Shown: positions 16,922-30,050, numbered from the stretch's first letter. The stretch is 64,000 bases of DNA from Pelodera strongyloides (GCA_036852015.1 JAANDG010000560.1:31465-95464), one strand, 5' to 3'. Program-made: numbers and translations. Notes: generated by a model from the letters alone, not told the origin.

Positions 16922-19900
16922 TTATTCTTGGGTAGGAATAGCTTCAGTGTCAGTCTCGGATGGTGTATAAGGTGGTGGTGGCTCGCATATCTGCCCAAGA
17001 GAAGGATATAACGGTGGAGCGCTCGGAGTAACTGAAAGAAAATAACGTTATTCTTACAATTAGGCTGCCAGACAACGTCAGAGGTTGCTTGTTCGAGTTC
17101 GAGTCCCTGCAAAGGCGTTCGTTTTGTATTTCATGTGTAACGTATCCCTCACAAAAAGAAAACAAACATTCTTTGCTTTTGTAAATAATAATTATAAAGC
17201 TCATAGCACAAATTATTTTGTTACCACTCTACGACTGCCATTTAAAACTCCACTTTCAATGCAAACAAGTGACCGATTCAAATGATTGAACGTTACCTGA
17301 GCCCGAATGTTCATTCATAGGAGGAAACACATGGTCTGTTTGCTGGATAAAATCGGCAATGGGAACTGACGGCTGCGATTGGTTGATGTTACATCCAAAA
17401 TTACCATTGAATATCACAATTGGTACTTTACAGTCAACAGATGAGAGAAACGTGGATGTAGTGTCAACTTCAACCTGAAAAAATAATAAATAAATAAATT
17501 AAATTTAAATTAAATTTTTCAAATTTAAATTTTAAATTTGTTTTATGCTTCAAGAGCGTGCACCTTTATTTAAGGGAGTTCAAATACCAGTTTCAAAGTG
17601 TGCTTATGACATGACATGTTCAAATAAATAAAACTATGTTCTTTTTGCTTCTTATTTATCTACTCTTTTGTATTACAATGTTGCATTATTTTGTGAAGCA
17701 TTTGCTGGACATGTTTATACAATGTTGCATCGATCTTCGGTCGATATTTTCACAAAAACTAAGAAAAAAGAACGAATGGCATTAGTTGTTGTCGTGGATT
17801 ACCTTTAGTTTGTATTGCACCTTTATGATAGCGCACTCGAAAGTTGGAGCAATATTGGGTATCTCCAAAAAGGCTTCCACTACGGTATTGCCTCTGGATG
17901 GGCATACGACCTCCTGAAGGAAGAGGGACACGATTTTTTATCAGGGGTTAAAAAATACATGGACATAAATATGACAATACTTGCAAACTACTTGCCAATA
18001 AATCTAGCGGACGCGATTCTTTTGTCAAAGCATTCTACATTCTGTTCGTTGAGTCATTTCTCTTTGAAAAGTACTCTGGTATTTGCTGATTCTTGTAATT
18101 ATATTATGCTGTTCTGAGGCCATAGTCACCGACACACAGGGAGCCCTGCCTAGGCTTACGGGCGCTCTGAATCTCTCCTGCTCTCGCACTCTCTACGCAC
18201 TCTTTAGCTCCCTGGGCTGGCCAGGGAAGGCTCCCTGCTTGTTGGTAAATACGGTCTTTGGTCTGTGAAGTAATCGTCTCTACTACTGCACAGATCATCT
18301 TCCGTCTATAGCAGTGTTGTTTCAATTGCCTTGGACAATTACAATTGTCTTAATTACCGTTTCCGATGATGCGATTTCGGTTTTCGAATCCTCTACATTT
18401 TTTCCATCTGATTCGATAAAAGGCAAATCCGGTGGAAATTTGGCTCCGTCTTGGAATGCGACAAAGTCTGCATACTGGCAAAGAATTAGTTTGACCTGAA
18501 AAGTTGACGCAGATTTAAAAAATTTGGTTGGATCTGAGGGCTGGGGATAACCTGCACATCACCCTTTAAAGCTGTATAACAGCCAGTTTTGAAACTGGCT
18601 TGGCTGTGCAACTGCATTTGCTTATGATGCATGTGAATTTGGTTATTCAACATACGTCTAAAAACCCCGGTTGTTATACAACCTTAAATCTAAAGGGTCG
18701 CCACAGTGGAAATCCTTTCTTATTCTTATTGCTACGCATGGAAAAACTAGCCTATATGAAAATGTGGTTACTTTAACAAAACACACGCGCGAGTAGGCAA
18801 TACAATTGTGCTAATACAGAAACACCCCCATGCTGATATGTTTGGTGTGCAGCGTATTGTGCTGAGTTTGGGGTGTTTAGTGATGGTAAGTGTCTCTTTC
18901 ATTATCAATTTCGGGGCTTCTGTCGAGATTTCCTCGTCCGTACTCAAAAAGTTATTGATCAACATGGTACCGTACATTTTTCACGTCCTTCGAAGTTCGA
19001 TTATCGATTTGTACAGTTGCATGGATCGTTTCTCCGACAGTAAATGCGGTCTTGGGAAGATTCACCTAGGAAAAAGAATTATTATTTTGTGTCATCAGGA
19101 ACTGGGAAGCCCATCCCATTTAATGCATTAGTAAACTATAAACAAACACCAAAATGGACAAATAGTAAAAAACTACTTTTATTTTAGGTATATAATTCGG
19201 CAACAGTAAAGAAATTTAATCCACTCAATGGGGATTTGTGACTCTAATAAACAACGTCCGATTTCTGACAAATATATGTTGTCTCACGCAAGGTATGAAA
19301 ACAAGTGGATACCCGAGTTTATGCATAGTTCCATATCAGAGGCCGTGTTCACCAACACACAGGGAACCCTCCCTAGGCTCACGAGCGCTCTGAATCTTTT
19401 CTGCTGTCGTACTCTCTACGTACTCTTTAGCTCCCTGGGCAGGCCAGGGAGGGCTCCCTGCGTGTTGGAGAATACGGCCTCAGTTGTTCACCAAACTTTC
19501 AGAAACACCGCTTTAGAACAGGAAAAATTCACACATACCGTAACTGCAACCTCTCCCCGACGAAATAGTGGAAGTCCAATCTTGTCACAACTTCCAGTTG
19601 TTTCTGGTTGCAACAGCTGAGGCAGGGCAGCACTGATGTCGTGGATAGGAGTCACAGTAATTGTCTGAAGCGGATCCATTAGAAACGGAGAACTGTGACG
19701 CTTCACTGGTTTTTTCGTGGGCTAGCCCATTTGGTGACCTCTTCGTGACTATGTGGTGACCAAGTTTCATCGGAAAACGTCAGTAGTTGGCCCCAAATGG
19801 TCACGAACCAGACGTTTTTTTTTCAAATGGTCATTTTTTTGTTTGTTGGTAAAAACGTTTGGGCTATGCGTCTAGACCAGCTTGACTCTGTGCAATGTGA

Positions 19901-21942
19901 TTACCTAGATGATAAGTACCCTTTTTTAACTTATGCTATATAAATAAAACAGGTTTTCCACATTCCGGAAACAACACCAAGTTGTACAAACGATTCCCGG
20001 TTAACCGGAAATGTTTATTTATATGAGTTATGCTATCATAACTATAAACAATAATGTTATGTCGCTTTAAGTAGAATCACCTGCTCGTTGGTGTGGTCGA
20101 ATTTCCACGGTCGGTCAACAATCACTTCACAATAATAGCGAATACTTCCCGATTCGCTATCGAATTCAGGAAAGCATTGCATTGGCACTTGGAACCTGCA
20201 AGTCAAACGCTCGTTTTCGTAGGATGCAATATTTTTCCAATTTTCCGGTGCAACACTCACGCAACCATATTCAGGAATTGACATATTCCTGGGAATGGCT
20301 AGCTGTGGAAAAACTCGCCGAAATCTTCAACTGAGTAATTGACCGTTGTCGATAGGACTAATATAACAAAAATCTTGCTGCTCCTCCTTAGCGACAACGT
20401 GAAACTATGAAACTACGGGCACGCGCCCCCTTTAGGGATCATGGTTGGCATCAGATCGCACGCGTTGCGTACCCTACGAAAAGTGCGCTGCTGCTTCGCA
20501 ACACCTGTGGCCTGTTGCGTATCTGTGGCGGCCCCTCTTTATGCCAAATGCGTTTCACCAGTGAGCTAGTCAAAAAACGGAAAACTAACTGGAATGTAAA
20601 ATGATGTTCGCCAGCGGGCAGTTCTTCCTTCTCTCCATTGCCCCAAAGAATCCGTTCCGAGTCGATAATTGGCACCAGACCTCTGTAGTAGTCCGTTACG
20701 GTCCTGCTGTGACCACCTCTACAATACTTTATTCTATACATCTACTAAACATCTCTATCTCTAGTACACAACGATACCATAACATAACACTTATCATGAA
20801 CATATACAAATATAGCACGCAAGTTTGTCAAATTAAATGCTCGAAAAGTCTGCGGAACAACTTGCAAGTTTGGAAAGCCTGCATGTGCGATACAATTTTG
20901 TGCCATATGGGAAGGCTCGCGCTCAGATGTATGTAGAAAAAAAAGTTGCTACTCATACTTGATTTAAAAAAATTGATGATTAATTAAATTAAGCAAAAGT
21001 TGTTCTTCGTTGGAACATTTCTTCCAGGACTGAAATAGGACGTACACACTAAGGACACGCCGGTGCTCCCAGTGCGTTTTTGCCTCTCCAACAAGAAGAA
21101 TTTTCACATAACGCGCAGAAACGTCATCCTCAAGCTGAAACACAAAGCAAAACTTATGGGGTTTCGATGTATGCCGATTTTTGCTTCCAAGTATGACAAA
21201 ATTTACCATAGATTAGCACTACACAAGAACAACTACAGACCGCCAAAAAAATGGTCCCGCGGCAGGACTATTTTTTTGAGCGTGCATAAACTGCGCATTG
21301 TCACGAGATGCACATTTGATACTTGGAGGCAAAATGCGCTGTTTTTGCCATACATCGAGACCTTAGGCAGTGCATATAGAAAAAAAACTTTCGCCCAGTT
21401 CGTGTCTTCTAATTGTTCTTTGTAGTTTGGTTTCTTGTTCGAAAACTGCGTTGTAAATGGTGGCATCTTAGGGTCACCTTTTGGGATTGCAAGCCCTCAA
21501 TGAACTATTATGGGGTCTCGATGTATGGCAAAAATTGCTTTCAAGTATGGCTTTAATTACCGTAGATTGCCACTACACAAGGACAACTACAGTCCGCCAA
21601 TAAATGGTCCCGCGGCCGGTAGCCACAAGACCATTTTTCTCGAGCGTGCATAAACTGTGCATTTTCGCCTCGTCTAGTATTATCAATGGTGCATTTTCTA
21701 ACTTTCAAAGGTGTATGCACAATTTCAAAGGTGTATGCACGTGATGCACGTTTGATCCTTGGAAGCAAAATGCGCTGTTTTTGCCATACATCGAGACCCC
21801 ATTATATTAAGAATAAGGAATCTTTCGCGAAGCAAGTTCGAAGCAAGTTACCTACTTGCAGAATAACTTTTCCGCTCAGGATCGATCCGGGAAAGATCTG
21901 ATCAGTTTCTTGTGCAAATTCAATCCATGATTCGATTCCCAT
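16922..21942 (-). CDS. Arrestin-domain protein, tandem gene A (intact, 10 exons)
   Basis: Exons from start to stop are 21942-21856, 21134-21048, 20741-20590, 20195-20081, 19664-19539, 19065-18976, 18495-18358, 17913-17803, 17474-17297 and 17031-16922. All junctions are in phase, giving 397 residues. Signatures are FPGSILSGKVILQ (near residue 17) and LLVGEAKTHWEH (near 44) in the N-terminal arrestin fold, LPAGEHHFTFQFQVPMQC in its middle, and GETIHATVQIDNRTSKDV in the C-terminal fold. The tail carries PPLY (367-370) and PPPY (380-383), ligands for WW domains of Nedd4-type ubiquitin ligases in alpha-arrestins, so a cytosolic cargo-adaptor role is inferred. No signal peptide or membrane segment is seen. 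The start was chosen because MGIES is shared with C and D (MGIKS in C). An AG acceptor (TTTGCAG) lies 10 bases before the ATG. Introns carry four small inverted-repeat elements. Confidence 0.86.
18116..18257. mobile_element. Inverted-repeat MITE, family M1, copy 1
   Basis: Diverged copy of a family with ends GAGGCCGTGTTCACCAACAC and its complement, and an inner CAGGGAGCCCTCC. Other copies lie at 19339-19481, 56268-56398 and 59964-60076. It is in an intron of arrestin gene A. Confidence 0.75.
19339..19481. mobile_element. Inverted-repeat MITE, family M1, copy 2
   Basis: About 143 bp, starting GAGGCCGTGTTCACCAACAC and ending GTGTTGGAGAATACGGCCTC. The centre CTCTCTACGTACTCTTTAGC is shared with copies 1 and 3. 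It is in an intron of arrestin gene A. Confidence 0.85.
21155..21364. mobile_element. Inverted-repeat MITE, family M3, copy 1
   Basis: Starts TATGGGGTTTCGATGTATG and ends CATACATCGAGACCTTA. Subterminal stretches (GCTTCCAAGTATGACAAAAT and a complementary CTTGGAGGCAAAATGCGC) also pair. It lies in the first intron of arrestin gene A, a few hundred bases from a second copy. Confidence 0.7.
21509..21802. mobile_element. Inverted-repeat MITE, family M3, copy 2
   Basis: Starts TATGGGGTCTCGATGTATGG and ends CCATACATCGAGACCCCATT. The interior shares CCACTACACAAGGACAACTA and the GGTCCCGCGGC region with copy 1. A direct repeat of TTTCAAAGGTGTATGCAC occurs at about 21703-21740. Confidence 0.78.
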
Positions 21943-22576
21943 GAGCGATCTTCTGCAAAGTTTTGTAAGCTTCAGATCTGTTAAAGCAGTATTGCGCCGA
22001 CGTTGGGAAATTTGCATACGAAACACATTTACTGTGTATGTATTCTATATAAGTTTTGGTGCCTGACCGAAGCTTCAGGCACCAAATTTACATAAGATAT
22101 GCGTATCCTATGCAAAAGTCCGAAAACAGGTGCAATGCTTCTTCAAAAGTGCCGCATTATACGCTTAGCTGTATGAAAAGCATACGTAAGAAATAAGCTG
22201 CACATTGCCGTCTAGAATATCCATGATCTTTTACACATGGTAGAAAATGAAAACAACAACAAGACTTCAAAAGGGAAAATAAAATAAAAAAGCGTACTAT
22301 TTATTCACATTATTTTATTTTCTAATTACTAAGTGCGTATATAAACATTTATATAAAACAGCAACTATAATAAATGTAGTGTGGTGTGGAGAAGCTGAAA
22401 GTTTGTACATATTGTAATAAACACCCTTTATATGCATTATTCTCAAATAATAAATATAAGCTTATATCGGTGGGCCTGTCCCTTTAAATGAGTATCATTT
22501 TACAATGCCAATCACGAGATTCGACCATAAAGCGGAACGTGAAAACGCGGAAGTTGTCGTTTCGATACTGGGAGAA
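21943..22576 (-). promoter_or_regulatory. Upstream region of arrestin gene A (proximal half)
   Basis: The 22500-22576 part (TTTCGATACTGGGAGAATGA and about 50 bases before it) aligns with 30366-30425, upstream of gene B. It then breaks off at the inserted element 22582-26161 and resumes at 26167. A remnant of a family P1 right end lies at about 22400-22490. Promoter function is inferred from position and conservation between gene copies only. Confidence 0.45.
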
Positions 22577-22581
22577 TGAAC

Positions 22582-25500
22582 AACGCTAAACTTTGATGGC
22601 GCGCCGCGCAGATGTGGCGGGTGCGCGGCGAAGAAAAAGGCAGTGCGCCACAGGCACGCTGCGCACCCATTTCCGCGCGCAGCCTGCGCCAGACCGGCGC
22701 CCAGTCTTCGCCGGGATGGCGCCCAGTCTGCGCCAGAATCGAAAAATCGGCCGTGGAATATTCGCACCGGGGAACCACTAGCATAAACAAGAAAAACTTA
22801 ATAATAAACAAACTATACCACACAGAGGACAAAATTTATTTCAGTTCCTGGCAACACACAAAAAGCAATACAACGAAGTGAAAAAAGAAAAACGTAACAC
22901 ATATCACAAAATTTGACTGCATATACTTATACTCAATAAAAGGATTACGGTATGAAATTAAATTCTTCAAAGTGGTGGACAAAATAGGAAGTTACACGTT
23001 CTGCATTTAAAAGCTAGTGATATTAGCTAGAATATAATCAATAAGTTAAGGGAGCAGTTACTAATAACGGTCACGTCACAACTTAGAATCTAAATCCATA
23101 ACCACTGCAATCTAACCTAGATACACGTTAGTATGTACGTTAGATAACGCGCTGTAATTATAAAAGAAAGACTAAACAGACAAAGTAAACACAACACAAA
23201 CACAAACAACATGACATGATAAAACAATTATGTTATTAGACCTGAGTTTCCCGTTCATTCGTAGTTCTGAAGTCGAGAATAGACTTGCCATTTCCGCAGT
23301 GCTGGAGATGTCTGAAAATGAGAAGACTTATTGATTGAGCATAGATCACATCTACCTGTCTCTTCTTTCTACCTAAGGAGAGTGTTTAAGGAGTTTGAAA
23401 GTTTCTTGATGAGCAAGTTGTAGAAAGTTTCTTGATGGGTGAAAGATAATTTATATGGGTCAGTCCTGGGCATAAACCAATGCTTAAAATGACGCATCGA
23501 CCATCTCCTGTTTGGTCTGACCACCTCCGAGAACCATTACAACTAATATGAAATTTGGTGAAACATATCGTTATCAGTACCGACCATCTCCGGATAGGCT
23601 TTAGACCATCTCCGGAACCAATTATGCCCTTTCCATGTTTGCGAATCGCACTTGCGAAAATGACAAATGCCTGTCCATGTTCGCGCCATTTTACATGAAT
23701 GTCAAATGCCTACCGTAAACCATGCGAATGACGCGTTTGACATAGTCCCGCAACGAAAGTGCATCAGATCCGTACTAGATCCGTACTATTTGAAATAGAT
23801 CCGTACTATTTTAAAATAGATCCATACTAGATGCAAAGTCGCTGCGGGACCTTGTCATTGACTCGAACATGGACAGGCATTTGTCATTTTCGCAAGTGCG
23901 AATCGCAAACATGGATAGGGCATTATAAAATTTGAAACATCGCGTTTCTTGCACCATGTTACGCATCAAGATTATACCCTGGCCCGTCAGTCACATAAAA
24001 AGAGCAGAAATACACGCAGCTTACGTGTACAGCAGACTAGTTGCTATGAACTGTAAGAAAATAACACGTTGCATACTAGCTTATATTAATAAAGTACAAG
24101 AAACACAAACCTGAAGTCTGAAGTTATTTAATTTCCCATTAAAAGAGCTGTAGGTTCATTCCCTGTCTGTTCCCAAACGACCGCTTTCCTGATTTCCAAT
24201 TTCCATTGCCAGGCCCAGTTCAGGAGTTAGGCTCTGATCTGAAACTTTACAATAGCGTAAATTATAAAAACTGTGAAAATGAATCGGAAAGCATAATACA
24301 TTCGAATGAGCGGTATGCAGAGATAAATAACATCTTTCTTCATTGCTTCACAGTCAGAGCGGTCACATTAAACATTAGCATTAACATTTAAAGGGATGGA
24401 GTCACTTCAAATCATGCCCTTATTTATTTTTTGACTTGTGTAGTCCACCATATAAAAAACGCAATCAGTACAAAAAGCTTCCAAATTAAGCATCCCGGAG
24501 TTTATAGTCTGTTGTTATGGAATATACTGGATGTAATCCCGATCTATTCTACGGCTGTTGAATTGTTGTCGGCAGGAAAATAACGCTATGGGCAAGCAGT
24601 CTTTGACTCTCTTAACCTATATTGATATTTAACTGCCGGTTACTGTGCACCAGGGCACCAGCTGTCGAATAGAACGGGGATTCATATCAAGTCTATCCAA
24701 TATCAGTAGGCTACAAACTCTGGGATCATTAATTTGGAAGCTTTTGAACTTTTATTTGGTGAACTACACGTATCAAAATAAACAAAGGGGTGATTTGTGT
24801 GACCCCATCAAGCGTAATTCAATTCAAACAAAGCAACTAAAACTTTGATAGCAAGAACATACGAAACTATGGAAAATACGCCGATCCCCATCCTTCATAA
24901 CTGAAAACATAGGTCAAAAATTCCAATACGTCATAAAGTTACTTACCATTACACGGTGGTTAAGATCGATGTTTTTCAACAGTCCACAGTCCTAGCCGCC
25001 ATCCTCGAACATTTCGATCGTTTTTTCAGTACAAAAATCTAAATTTAATGATTAATGGTCGTTTCAAAACTTGTCAAGGTCAAGACTAGGTAAGTAAATA
25101 TACAATCAGTGTTATGCGTAGATATTCAAACGATAATCTAAGAAAAACTGCAGACTGGTATGCTGCCGCAGTAAAAAAGTCGACAGCCCGGCAGGCGTAC
25201 ACTAATGTGTACCAACATACGTTAACAAAACAAATGTGCAGGGACAACAAACGGATGTAACAAATAAAGGACACAATTTAATACATTAAAGAAGGCTAGG
25301 CTCTACGGTAAAAATATTTCCTTTTTGTTGAGAATCATGGAACAGAACAAGATGGGGCTGCGCCTTTAAAGGATACTGCTTCAGTAAATCAGAGACAAAA
25401 CAACGCTATTCAATAAAATATCGATAAGAATCTCAATGTGCAAAAACATACCATGTCACAGTTTCGTCCATTGTGTAGAAGTAGGTAAGTTACTGAAAGT

Positions 25501-26161
25501 CAAAGGAAATGAGGTCAGCTAGCGAGAATTACATAAAATACGCGAAGAATATAAAAAGAGACTTTGGGAAAATAATTTAGGATTAGGAGATTGCGGGCCG
25601 GACGGATCATTTCAGAAAAAAATGTGCAAATTTGCGGATTTTTCGCATGCAAAAGTGCATTATACACAACAGTAAACTACGGTAGGAAAACTTGTTTATA
25701 AAGAAGGAAAAAGGAAGCCGTAATTCCAAAACAACCAATGATGAAAAACATCCTAAAAATGCACAAAAATTCCATTCAAAACTGATATTATAAGTTGCTA
25801 ACAACGGGCGGTCCTGTTCCTGTAGAGGTTGCACAAAATTAGTTTACTTAAAACATAATATAAACAATATAATGCATTAAACAAGTAAAAACAAAACAGA
25901 GATGTGAGCAAGAACAGCGAGCGTTGCACAAGTGCAATTTCGCTGCGTACTTGACTGAATAACAAATATATTTCCGTGTGATCCCTGGCGCCAATCTGGC
26001 GCAGGTATGGCGAGTTCCCCGCGCACCTTTTTTCTTAGGTTTGGGCAGCATTTTGGTCATTTTTCCCATTTTCGCCCAGTCTGCGCCAAGACCTCGCCTG
26101 TCCATCGCCGCGCGGAAGTTCCGCGCCAGGAGCTCGCCGCGCGCAACCCAAGTTTCATCAG
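22582..26161. mobile_element. 3.58-kb inserted element with TGAAC target duplication
   Basis: TGAAC flanks it on both sides (22577-22581 and 26162-26166). The joined flanks (GAGAATGAAC plus GAAGGCGAGCG) match continuous sequence upstream of gene D (GAGAATGAACGAAAGGGAG, about 50577) and, less exactly, gene B. Both ends are unusually GC-rich with recurring CAGTCTGCGCCA-like words. The termini are only loosely inverted (AAACTTTGATGGCGCGCCG on the left; AAACTTGGGTTGCGCGCGGC when the right end is complemented). No transposase-like ORF was seen, so it appears non-autonomous; class unknown. Confidence 0.65.
23624..23923. mobile_element. Inverted-repeat MITE inside the 3.58-kb element
   Basis: Left arm ATGCCCTTTCCATGTTTGCG and right arm CGCAAACATGGATAGGGCAT, extended by a complementary GACAAATGCCTGTCCATG stretch. 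The centre repeats AGATCCGTACTA three to four times. It is nested in the 22582-26161 insertion. Confidence 0.75.
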
Positions 26162-27037
26162 TGAACGAAGGCGAGCGAATAAGAGAAAGAATTGATAGGT
26201 GTGCGAGCACAAAATGTTAACGGCTCGCATCCCTTTTTGTCTCAAAAAAAGTTAAAACACGCGAGATCGACTGCCGTCCTTTCCCGCACTGACAAGAGCA
26301 CAAAAATACATTTCAAAGACACGCAGTCTTTTTACGCATCAAAAGCGAAATACCGGACGGTTTTTGAAAAGCATGAACTACCCCTGCTTTCTTATGCTTC
26401 AGATCATATGCAAATGAGCATAATTTGAATAACAAATAGAGACCAGTTAACATAACTGCATAAGAACGCAGATATTTGAGATGCGTTTCAAGTAGTGCAA
26501 AACCACTGGTAGTGCAAAACGAATAAACAAGAGAAGTTTACTAAAGAAAAGTTGTCGTTTTTCGTCAAGTTCGCAGTTTTTTTGCAGTACGCATAGACTA
26601 ACAATTAAGTAAGACATGTGCTTTAGCACCAAAAAAAAACCAAAAAGTCAGCTTTATCCTTTATTCCGTTGGTAAACAAACAAATAAACACAACAGTTGT
26701 ATGATACAAAAACAAAACAATAGTTCAGCTTATTACGCTAAATTGTACCAATAATAAAAAAGCGATCAGTAAATGATGATTTACAGGGACACAATGCATA
26801 GTTCGACAGGTAAAAAAATCAAGTTATTTGAAATCTAATCCAGAATACTACGAACAAATAACAACACTATGAAATCGATCTACCTGTGAAAAGCTGGCAA
26901 GCAAGCGAAACAAATGGAACACTAGGCGTAAAGGAATATACAATTTGGATTACTATTGGATCTGAAGGACTTGTTCTTTAATGCTGGAGTCGAATGATTC
27001 TGAGTTTATTCTACGATAGAATAGAAATAGCTTCAGT
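26162..27037 (-). promoter_or_regulatory. Conserved spacer between arrestin genes A and B
   Basis: 26167-26300 matches 30427-30560 and, in part, 50577-50700. Shared words are ATTGATAG.TGTGC and CGCA.CCCTTTTT.G before an A-rich run. 26640-26910 aligns with 31140-31375 plus 40252-40300 and with 46050-46290; the word GTGAAAAGCTGGCAAGCAAG marks the site hit by the LTR element in the B-C spacer. The spacer was therefore duplicated along with the genes. No coding sequence was seen. Confidence 0.5.
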
Positions 27038-30000
27038 TTAAGTTTCGCATGATGTATAAGGTGGTGGTGGCTCACACATTTGTCCCAATGCAGAATACAG
27101 AGGTGGAGCACTCGGTACAACTAAAAATAATGTTGTTATCTACCGGCAAGAGGTTGCGGGTTTGAATCCCAATAAATGCGATACATTTTTCTGCGTGCCG
27201 CGCCTCTCATAATCAAACAGTTCCCACGTTACCTGAGCCTGAGCTATTATTCAAAGCAGGAGAAGCAGGGATGTTATATCCAGAATTACTATTGAATATC
27301 ACAATTGGTAATATACAGTCAACAGATGATCGAACCGTGGACGTAGTGTTAACTACCACCTGGAATAAATAAAATAGATGCTATTTCTATTTTATTTTAT
27401 TTTTAAGCCTGGCCTTTAGCCCCATTGGAGAGATTTTGTGGAGTAGAAAACTAACTATCTATATAAAAAATGTAAAAAAGAAGGGTTTCGTTTCATGTAT
27501 GCCAAGCAACGTACGTGTTCGGTCAAATCTACCGTATTTTGGGACTATGCGCGACTGTAGTTCCATAATTGGCATACACAGCGTTAGTTATTGTATTATA
27601 TTAGATTACCTTCAGTTTGTAATACAACTTTATGATAGCGCACTCGAAAGTTGGAACAACATTGGGCACTTCCAGAAAAGCTTCGACTACGGCATTCGTC
27701 CTTGACGGACAGTTCACTTTCTGAAAAAAACAATAACGATATTAAACATACCTATCTGTCAACCAATTTATCGAACGCGAGAGTTAACCTCAACACTAAA
27801 TATTTTTGGGGCAATTGCAATTGTGCTAATTACCATTTCCGATGAGGCGATATCGACCCTCGACTCCTCTGTATTTCCTCCAGCTGTTTCAATAAAAGGC
27901 ACACTCGGTGGAAATTTAGCGCCGTTTTGGAATGTGGCAAAGTCCGCACATTCGCAAAGTGTCATTTTGACCTAAAAAAGTGTTTATACAAATTTTCAAA
28001 GTTGTTGGTCTGTAACAACGTCATGTGCACAACGTGTTACGCACGAAGAAAAACGGTTTAAAGATTTATCCTGAACACTTGCCTTTGTTGTACCACTGCG
28101 GGTGGAAGATCTCATCACGCGTTATAAATTTCCTTTTCAAAGGTTATCGAGGACCTTATAACGTACATTTTCCACATCCTTTGACGTACGATTAGCGATT
28201 GCTACAGTTGCATGGATCTTTTCACCAGGAGTGAATGCGGTCTTCGGAACAGTCACCTACGACGAAGAACTATAAGTTGTCCAATGCAGCAAAATCCATT
28301 TAGCTATATCGTATCGGCAGCCGAGTGGGAGATCGCTCGTGTAACGAGAATGGGTTTGATTATTGCGCTGACTGCTGCTACATAGCATCGTTTACAGTAA
28401 GCAACTTTATAGTGTGATAAAAAAAATTATGACAGCACTTCAACTCGCCGAACGGGGTTTTGCCCGACTATAACAGTGTGCCTTCGTTTGCTTGTATTGT
28501 GAAATTTAAAAACTTAAAGAATTAGAAATAGAAGAAAAGTTAAGTTGATAACAAATCACGCCTACCGTAACCGCAACTTCTCCGCGACGAAATAGCGGAT
28601 GGCCAATCTTCTCACAGATTATTGTTGTCTGAGGTTGCAGCAAATTTGGCGGGGCAGAAATAATGTCGTAAATAGGAGTCACAGTAATGGTCTAAAGTTC
28701 TAAAGGGGATACATAGGAAAAGGAGAAACCATTTTGTGACCGTTCAATGGTTGTTGCGCGGACTAGTCCATTTGGTGGCCTCTCCGTGACCATCTGATGG
28801 CCAATTTCTATCAAAAACCGTTCAAGCAGGCAAACAAATATTTCTCCTTAAAAGTCACCTGCTCGTTAGTGTGGTCCATTTCCCACGGTCGATCAACAAA
28901 CAATTTGCAATAATAACGAATACTTCCCGACTTGCTTTGGAATTCAGGAAAGCATAGCATTGGCACTTGGAACCTGCAAGTTAAACGACGAAGACGTCAA
29001 ACTCTAAACTATTAACAGTAGTCGGCCAGGTATCTAACGATTTAAGTGTCCTATATAGTAAATGCTAACTGCTGCTGCGTAGCATCATCAATTTTAGGGT
29101 TAAAATATTAAGCGTTAAACTTTTGGAAGTTAAAATTAAAAGTTTTAACCATTAAGCTTTTGGCAGTTAAAGTTTAGAGTTGTTTAACCTTTAAACCTGT
29201 GACGGCATGCCTCTCTTTTCGCGGGGTGGTTTCATCCGCGGGGTTGTTTCATCCATCTAACAATGAGCCATCAATTGCGTGCACTTGACTTTGGGAAACC
29301 CACATCTTCTGGTCGCGTTTAGGAGCACAGTATAAATTAGAAAACTAGAATATAAAAAAAAACTAACTGAAATGTAAAATGATGTTCGCCAGCGGGCAGT
29401 TCTTCCTTATCTCCATTGCCCCAAAGAATCCGTTCCGAGTCGGTAATTGGAACCAGACCTTTGTAGTATTCCGTTTCAATCCTGGTGCAACCAGCTCTAC
29501 AATATGTTATGTCATACATCTACTAGACATGTCTAGTACATAACATGATATCTAATACGACGTACTCGTTTATGGTACTGTGATGCTCCCAGCGCGTTTT
29601 TGCCGCTCCAACGATAAATAATTTCACGTATCTTGCAGAAACATCATCCTCAATCTGAAACACAAATGGAACTTTGGAAAAACTGGGTGCATAAGTCAAT
29701 TAACACCACTCCGCCATCTTTGTTTGATCATATCTTCTTTACATACATTTGTGCAGACCTGTCCAGCTTATCATATGTTCTGATACGGCTATTATAACGC
29801 TTCAAGAAAAGGTACTCTCTCTCTATGGGGGACGTCTGTAGTTAATAAATTACAGTTGTATCAAGGTGTAAATTAAGACTACAATAAATGTAGTCTTTTA
29901 GTAACTCAGGACTACTTTACTTTAGTATCCAACAATGCCAAAACTACTAGTCACCAACTTGAAGAATAACAGTTCCGCTCACCTCACGATCGATCCTGGG

Positions 30001-30050
30001 AATAATTGGCTTTGATCTTGTGCAAAAACAATCCGTGATTCTATTCCCAT
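27038..30050 (-). pseudogene. Arrestin-domain gene B, probable pseudogene
   Basis: Ten exon-equivalents match gene A: 30050-29959, 29654-29568, 29519-29368, 28973-28859, 28691-28566, 28256-28167, 27971-27834, 27720-27610, 27359-27233 and 27120-27038. Two lesions are visible. Exon 1 is 92 rather than 87 bases because GTGAG is duplicated (reading GTGAGGTGAG on the coding strand), which shifts the frame. The exon 2 donor, GTGTAC in A, C and D, reads GAGTAC; the nearest GT, two bases on, does not restore the frame. The remaining exons are open and keep PPLY and PPPPY tail motifs, so decay is recent, or an assembly error explains the first lesion. Confidence 0.72.

Noticed and set aside
22593..22881. 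Arg/Ala-rich reading frames on both strands
   Set aside because: They are open only because the end of the 3.58-kb element is GC-rich; no splice signals or homologous copy.
24388..25372. Possible ~1-kb element with TTTAAAGGG.../...CCTTTAAAGG ends
   Set aside because: Only the outermost bases look inverted and the inner arms do not pair, so boundaries could not be supported.
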